Positions 57,659 to 64,000 of a stretch of 64,000 bases of DNA are shown piece by piece; positions within the stretch are counted from its first letter, which is position 1; each line of letters begins with the position of its first letter. The stretch is taken from assembly GCA_028015205.1 (NCBI GenBank), contig CM051520.1:35207528-35271527 (forward strand). The letters run 5' to 3'. The position numbers and the translations under genes are program-made. The notes under the pieces are model-generated. The model was not told the DNA's origin and did no database searches. It saw only the letters and a list, made by a program, of their open reading frames with translations. The DNA is from Mytilisepta virgata. Taxonomy: Eukaryota > Mollusca > Bivalvia > Mytilida > Mytilidae.

Positions 57659-59312
57659 GCCGTTCGTGTCATTGGCGGTATGAACATACCGTATGAAATT
57701 TTCAACGCGTTGGTTTTTACTTTCAACGCGTTGGTTTTTATTATCAACGCGTTGGTTTTTACTTTCAACGCGTTGGTTTTACTTTCAACGCGTTGGTTTT
57801 CACTTTCAACGCGTTGGTCTTCACTTTCAACGCGATGATTCGTAATTCATACGGTATGAAAAACCAACGCGTTGGTTTTCACTTCCATACCGTAAGTTTT
57901 GCACTTTTGTCAACCAATCAAAATCTTTCTAACAAAGTACAATCTAATTAACCGTTCGGACGGACTCCAGATTATTAAGTTTGGCGGGAAAATATATTCT
58001 CCGTTGTTGAAGATACTTGTTTTATTTAAAAGTCATCCAAACCCACCGAAGCAGAAAGTATTGATCCGTTTTCAATATTTATATGCTCATATGTACTGAT
58101 AATTTTAAAAGTATTGATTTGCTTTCTATATTTATATGTTCATATGCATTGATAAATTTCTTGAAATAATCATAGATTATATATTGTTGACAATATTTTT
58201 ATTTATTTTGATGCTTTAAATCATTATGGATATTTTCTAGTGTTTCACCTCTTATGTTTTACGTGGCGAGGATCTTCAGCGGTCTCCACGTTTCACAGAT
58301 TGTAATAGATTATGGACCGTACACCGGAAAATCAGTATGTTTCAAGATATGATTCAGTTACAATAAATGATCTTATAAAAGCTACACTTACTTTTAATTG
58401 ATTAATATTTATCACCTCTAGTCCAATTTTCTTGAACATTTACATGCTACTATTTTCTTTTAAATATGATCCTTCATTGATTATTTTTATCAGTCAAATA
58501 ACAATGTTTTCTGATAGATCGTTCCAATTGCCTCACTGTTTGATTGAATTTAGTAACACACCTCTATTCTTTTCTTTATCAATTGATAATTCACTTTGTC
58601 CCATCTCATGCTTCATCCATTCTATTATTTATATTACGTGTGTATATAAGTTTAATTATTTTTGAATGTTTCGAATGTGCTTATCATCCGTATTTCCTAC
58701 ATAGTTTTAGATACATTTTCACGATTTATTAGGCCTTGTTAATTTTTCTTGTAAATTTTTGTGTCTTTTATATGCTATAACTGGTTTCTTACTTAAAATT
58801 CTTGAGAATTCAGGGTCATTCTCTATCAAATCCCAATGTTTTATAATTGATCTTTTTAATTGTGTCACTGCTGGGTTATATTTAGTGGTAAATATAATCG
58901 TTTTAACGTCTGGTTTTTCAGTGTTAGACAGTAAATCGTTTCGTTCTAAGTTTGAGGTAGATACAATCGCTTCATCTATTTCTGTTTGCTTATAATTTCT
59001 TTGTAATAACTTTTCTCTAAATGAATTAATGATCTTGTTACGTTCATAGATACACTTTGTTAGAAAGATTTTGATTGGTTGATAAAAGTGCAAAACTTAC
59101 GTATGGAATGAAAAACTTACGGTATGGAATTGAAAACCAACGCGTTGGTTTTTCATACCGTATGAATTACGAATCAACGCGTTGAAAGTAATAACCAACG
59201 CGTTGAAAGTGAAAACCAACGCGTTGAAAGTAAAACCAACGCGTTGAAAGTAAAAACCAACGAGTTGAAAATTTCATACGGTATGTTCATACCGCCAATG
59301 ACACGAACGGCC
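57658..59312. mobile_element. Fold-back element with TIRs made of CAACGCGTTG units
   Basis: The TIRs begin GGCCGTTCGTGTCATTGGCG. They continue with a small hairpin GGTATGAACATACC, then a tandem array, then TTTTGCACTTTT and CAATCAAAATCTTTCTAACA. The left TIR spans 57658-57938 and the right 59054-59312. The array has six perfect and one degenerate 20-22-bp units on the left (TTCAACGCGTTGGTTTTTAC type) and four perfect plus one degenerate on the right, so the unit number differs. The flanks share only ACT. The core carries a Penelope-like fragment on the minus strand. No transposase was recognised. Confidence 0.85.
58719..59093 (-). pseudogene. Penelope-like element fragment (region between RT and GIY-YIG endonuclease)
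   Basis: The 124-residue frame starts inside the TIR: MHFYQPIKIFLTK comes from TIR sequence, and the mirrored TIR at 57899 encodes nearly the same residues. From about residue 17 it matches the linker that follows the reverse transcriptase in Penelope-like retroelements: LLQRNYKQTEIDEAI, ERNDLLS, TTKYNPAVTQLKRSIIKHWD, DPEFSRILSKKPVIAYKRHK and NLQEKL. In intact elements this is followed by a Cys-rich segment and the GIY-YIG nuclease. Neither is found downstream, and the catalytic RT motifs are absent. It is therefore a captured or leftover fragment without activity of its own. The identification is from motif memory. Confidence 0.7.
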
Positions 59313-59319
59313 ACTCATA

Positions 59320-60076
59320 GAGCAGGTGCCAAAGTTATCGACATGTTGTTTTTCTCTATTAGATTTTGACTGCATTACAGTCTAGTATACTTGCCAAGTT
59401 GATGTATAAAACACACATTGTGTACACATCCATTTCATTACCTTCAGTTCATTAGTTGAACGCAATGTCGAAGACATTAAAAGTCAAAAGAATGAGTAAA
59501 AAAATTAAAAAGATAATTCGAATACTAAATGACCAAAAGTGTAAACTCAAAACAACCTTACAAGAGACCTTTAGATTAAGTATATACTCTTTAATTATTC
59601 ATATAATTTCTTATAAACAAAATTTAAAGTATCAAAGCTGGACTCAAAGTACCTGACGTTATCGTCCCGGATTTTGATGCAAAGGACATACATATACACA
59701 TTTCGTCGATTAAGGATATATATTATGTTAATTGTAGTTAAAAATCAAGTCCATCGTTCCTCCAGAAGGATTATAAACCCAAGGAAAAGATTTCAAATAT
59801 TTTAAAAAGCAAAATGTTTAAAATTGACGGGATCCCTATGCTTGTCTGTCATATGAATATTTGAAAATAGAAAGTTACAGAATGATAAATGTATACGTAA
59901 CTGCAGCATTAAAACCGAAACATTTGGAAGACCAACAACCAAACTTATATTAAACAAGAAGTACTCAACCAAAAATACCGAAATAGGAAGCCAAAGATCT
60001 ACCATGTGCAATACAAGGAATGAACCCTTATTATCTCTATTATTTTTGAATTTTGCTAAATACTTGTAATTTCTGT
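59320..60076 (-). repeat. Inverted 757-bp copy of the core at 56432-57188
   Basis: The copy has the same length as the other and near-identical sequence, with at least one substitution (a GGT/GTT-type change altering a Phe/Val codon in the spurious frame). It starts immediately after the fold-back element's right flank (GAGCAGGTGCCAAAGTTATC). Confidence 0.9.
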
Positions 60077-61335
60077 AAAAAATCAATGAATAATCATGTC
60101 AGACCAGTCTGACCACTTGGTTGGCGAATACATTCGGGGACCTAGGGTCCACCAGCAGAAGCATCATCCCAGGAGTTTCAAAATAACAATCCAAAGATAC
60201 TAAAATTAGATATAGTAAATTTATACTATGCTGTATACGACACATTTCAAGGAGTTACCTCTCATCAGCAGCATTACAACCGAAACATTTGAGAGACCAA
60301 AATATATCATGGAAAGGTGTGATTTGGCCTTGAATTCGAATAGAAACTTAATGAAAAACATACTTTCAGCTATCATTAAGTATTTTTCAAAATATTGCAT
60401 TTTAAGGAACATGTCTTTGGTTCAACAGAAAATTTCTTTAATAGCGGCAGTATGCTGACAAGATGGCTAATTGGGAAGGAATCAATCAAAAACACTAAAT
60501 GGTACTAATTTTTGGACCCTTGAATTAAACATTTTAGTTACAGCCTAGCCCTAGACCTAGGGTCCACCAGCAGAGGCATCATCCCAGGAGTTTCAAAATA
60601 ACAATCCAAAGATACTAATATTAGATATAGTAAATTTATACTATGCTGTACACGATGCATTTCAATGAGTTATCTCTCATCAGCAGCATTAAAACCGAAA
60701 TATTTGGAAGACCAAAAACCAAACTTATATTAAACAAGAAGTACTCAACCAAAAATACCGAAATAGGAAGCCAAATTTCAGCTATGGAGATCTAACATGT
60801 GCAATACAATGAATGAACCTCTAGTATTTCTATTATTTTTTAATTTTGCTAAATACTTGTAATTTCTGTAACTAATCAATGAATAATCATGGCAGACAAG
60901 TCTGACGACTGGGTTGGCGAATACATTCGGGGACCTAGGGTCCACCAGCAGAGGGATCATCTCAGGAGTTTCAAAATAACAATCCAAAAATACTAATATT
61001 AGATATAGTAAATTTATACTATGCTGAATACGACGCATTTCAAGGAGTTACCTCCCATCAGCAGCATTAAAACTGAAACATTCGGAAGACCAAAATATAT
61101 CAATGGAAAGGTGTGATTTGGCCTTGAATTCGAATAGAAACTTAATGAAAACATACTTTCAGCTATCATTAAGTATTTTTCAAAATATTGCATTTTAAGG
61201 AACATGTCTTTGGTTCAACAGAAAATTTCTGTAATAGCGGCAGTATGCTGACAAGATGGCTAATTGGGATGGAATCAATCAAAAACACTAAATGGTACTA
61301 ATTTTTGGTCCCTTGAATTAAACATTTTAATTACA
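59910..61335. repeat. Tandem duplication of ~790 bp with internal homology to the 757-bp core
   Basis: CGAATACATTCGGGGACCTA occurs near 60126 and 60919, and CCTAGGGTCCACCAGCAGA near 60140, 60557 and 60933. A segment starting ACCAAACTTATATTAAACAA (59937; 60716) and ending GCATTTTAAGGAACATGTCT (60398; 61190) is repeated with a ~790-bp period. Parts of it match the end of the 757-bp core, so duplications are nested. Confidence 0.8.
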
Positions 61336-62644
61336 GCCTAGCCCAAAAAGACATTTCACTGAAATGTGTCCTTAAAACATTAAATTCAAAAATAATTGTT
61401 GGGCAAGGATGTTGTTTTGTTCATTTTCTTAAAATCTTTGATTGAACAAACTTTAATGCATTTAATGACGTTGTTGTGGTATTATGGCCAGGACGTTTTT
61501 ACAATGATTAAAAGATCGTGAAAGTTCAATCATTTCACAATTAAAATGATACCATTCGAATGCAAAATCTGATATATCAAAAGGGGTCAAATGATGGTAG
61601 AAATCATACCATCTTCTTTGTTTAAAAGGGGGTTATAATTTTGAAAAACTTAGAAATGTCTATACATTTGCTATTTACAACCCTGATTTAGTGATAAGTT
61701 ATTACAATTTTAGTATTTACCCGTTGCCGCGCTTGTAGCCATAGCTCAGAATCAACGATCCAATTTTTAAAGATAAATTTAAACACAATCGTCCATATTT
61801 TATTCATCTATGCTTAACTCATCTTTAGATGGACAAGAGAAGATCCATAGCAATTTATCTGATACTTTGAGATCTATATTTTAAATATCAATATAACTAA
61901 CTATGTTCAACTTTCCAACAATACGAATAATTACATGTGGAATTCAACGAGCAGATTGATCATTTCCAGAAATATGAAATTCATTTAACAGAAACAAAAT
62001 AATGAAATCGAACCATTGTTGAGCTTTTCTTTTATCTGTTATCGTTGAATCCTTTATTGTGAAGCATATTGTCTTTACAATGATGAAAAAATACCATATC
62101 TACAACCTAGGTACGCACGGAAAATGACATTTTGATATGTCGTAAGATTTTACAGTATTTTAAACTGATTCTCTGATTGTAAGTTTCTATTGGTCAATAG
62201 ACCAGAGTATTTACAAATGAATACTATCTTAACATAATGTGTTTATGGTCATGTTTTGTGCTCTTTAATTTTGTTTTGTCTTGGTTTTGTCTGTTAGATC
62301 ATCTTAGATGGCGTTAATTGATTGGTATTTCAATTGTTGACCTCTCCTTTTTTCCATTTTGTTGTTTAAGCATGTTACCATTTCTTCTGCTATGAATTCA
62401 AATGATTGAGCTCATATATATATTGTTATATATATATATTGATCCAGAGTAAAATTTGCCAATATCAAGATCCCTCTTGAAATACAAAACAAGCTTTAGA
62501 CCATTATTTAATGCAACCCTGACTTGATTTTTTTTAACATAATAACAGATTTTCCTTAGTTTTTTCAGTAATACTTGACCTTTCAGTGATTAACCATCAA
62601 GATGAAGACAAACAATCATGACAATCAAAGCATTGTTCCTTTTT
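61336..62644. other. AT-rich sequence; possible decayed retroelement 3' UTR near 62.2-62.4 kb
   Basis: No gene was seen. 62225-62380 (TTTTGTCTGTTAGATCATCT, GATGGCGTTAATTG) vaguely recalls the 3' end of the retroelement whose stump lies at 8.1-8.5 kb, but this is weak. A (TA)n run lies near 62416-62440. Confidence 0.3.
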
Positions 62645-63617
62645 AGCTCACCTATCCAAAGGCCATTGAGCTTTTGTCATCACTTGGCGTCCGTCGTCTA
62701 TCAGTCCGTGTCCGTTAACTTTTCGCATTTTAATCTTCTCCTCTGAAACCACTGAGCCAAATGGAATTAAACTTGACAGGAAACAACTATGTAAGGTCCT
62801 TTATAAAGTTTGCTCATTTCGTCTTGATCGGACAACAAACATGGCCACAATCGGCAATTGTTGTTTCTGATTCCCTGAGTTTTCAAAAATCTTCTATGAA
62901 ACTGCTTGCCCAGATGGAACAAAACTTGACAGGAAGCATATATGGGGGTCCCTTATAAATTTATTCATTTCGACCCGATCGGACTACATTTTGGCCGCAA
63001 TTGGCAGTTTTTTATGATTGGTTGATATAAAAACCTTCTCCTCTGAAATCGCTTGTCCAAATGGAACTAACATTGACAGGAAGCATATATGGGAGGTTGT
63101 TCAGAAAGTTTCCTCATTTCGTCCAGATTTGGGCAACAAACATGGTCGTCATGGGTAATTCTTGTTTCTCATTGATTGATTAAAAACACAGGAAACATAT
63201 ATGGGAGGTTCTTTACAAAGTTTCCTCATTCCCTCCCGATCGGGCAACAAACATGGCTATCATGGGCAATTCTTGTTTCTCATTGGTTGATTAAAAAACA
63301 TTTTTTTCTAGAATTACTTTGCCAAAACTGTCAGCCAAACTGTAAGATAGGCAGCAGAATTTTTTTTTCATCCTGATTGGACGACAAGCATGGCTGCAAT
63401 GAACAATTCTTGTTTCTGATAAGCTAATATAAAGAAATCTTCTTCTCTGAAACTGCTGCTTGGCCAAATGAAACGAAACTTGACAAAAAGCATTTGTGGG
63501 AGGTTTTTTTTTACAAAGTTTTCTCATTTTGTCCAGATCATGCGACAAACATGGCCGCCATAGGCAATTCTTGTTTCTCTCAGGTCAGCGATGCAGGCTC
63601 AGCCATCTGGGCCTCTA
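62645..63617 (+). repeat. Hairpin-headed modular repeat, copy 3 (diverged)
   Basis: The decayed hairpin head AGCTCACCTATCC...GGCCATTGAGCT (62645-62672) is followed by CTTGGCGTCCGTCGTCTATC. Modules of a different type from copies 1 and 2 follow: CTGAAACCACTGAGCCAAAT, GGAACTAAC.TTGACAGGAAG, TATATGGGAGGTTC and GGGCAACAAACATGG, repeated about five times. It ends CAGGTCAGCGATGCAGGCTC...GGGCCTCTAA, which I associate with the complete tail of this family. Confidence 0.8.
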
Positions 63618-64000
63618 ATTTAAATAGAAATTTGGACTGTCGGAATCGAAAGTGATCCCTGCACCCCTTGTAAGTAGTTGGGTCACTTACCTATAGTCAA
63701 AAGTATAATACCTTATTCCCATCTAAAAATAGTATGCAGTCATTCTATAAAGATATTAAATCAATCAACCTAATGAAAAATGAAAAAAAAACCTTAGTTC
63801 ACAAGCTTAAACCGACAATTTTTGAATTTTGACCTGTGTGAGCCCCCGGATCAAATCGACATTCTAAATCCTTATTGTGCAACTAAATATAGTGTAGGAC
63901 AATACTACATACATGTATAAGCAACCTGAAAGAGAAGTTAAGGTCACAAGCTTAATTTAAAAATTTTAAATTTCGACTCATGTGGACTGCAATTTTAGAC
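63618..64000. other. Unassigned sequence to the window end
   Basis: A partial duplication is visible: AAGTTCACAAGCTTAA...GACAATTTTTGAATTTTGAC near 63795 resembles AAGGTCACAAGCTTAATTTA near 63940. No gene was seen. Confidence 0.4.

Overview
The window looks like intergenic or intronic DNA from a bivalve mollusc, most likely mussel-like. It is strongly AT-rich. It is dense in non-LTR retrotransposons, fold-back DNA elements, MITEs and minisatellites. It also carries palindrome-headed repeats that I associate with bivalve genomes; that species inference rests on memory of repeat families, not on a search. I found no convincing host protein-coding gene, tRNA, rRNA or CRISPR array. Almost every readable protein belongs to a retroelement.

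Layout. 1.0-3.3 kb: a decayed LINE (+), running into modular repeats. 4.1-4.9 kb: the 3' stump of a second LINE (-), followed by a repeat headed by a perfect-loop hairpin. 8.1-8.5 kb: the tail of another retroelement (-). 8.6-14 kb: a MITE, several tandem arrays and a palindromic array. 14.8-34.8 kb: two inverted copies of a modular repeat enclose about 18 kb that holds the two best-preserved genes systems of the window, LINE A (19.7-24.2 kb, -) and LINE B (26.1-31.1 kb, -). In both, ORF1 and ORF2 lie in one reading frame separated by a single UAG, and the start of the ORF2 endonuclease has no AUG, which suggests stop-codon readthrough or a comparable recoding. 32.6-41 kb: modular repeats, a ~134-bp satellite and a MITE. 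43.3-43.8 kb: a CpG-rich, tandemly repeated block loaded with ETS, E2F, CRE and NRF1-like motifs, ending in a pyrimidine-rich stretch and a good splice donor; this is the only candidate host promoter.

49.5-55.7 kb: LINE D (+) is split inside its reverse transcriptase by a 3.1-kb fold-back-like element with an 8-bp target duplication; removing it restores the reading frame. 56-61.3 kb: nested inverted repeats (433-bp and 757-bp arms, each pair of exactly equal length) surround a second fold-back element whose terminal repeats are built of 20-22-bp units carrying CAACGCGTTG and whose core holds a fragment of a Penelope-like retroelement. 62.6-63.6 kb: a third copy of the hairpin-headed repeat.

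The genes do not form a pathway. The common themes are retroelement ORF1/ORF2 partnerships, and DNA elements whose ends are built from short tandem units that are themselves palindromic. Coordinates of LINE 5' ends and of repeat-array edges are approximate.
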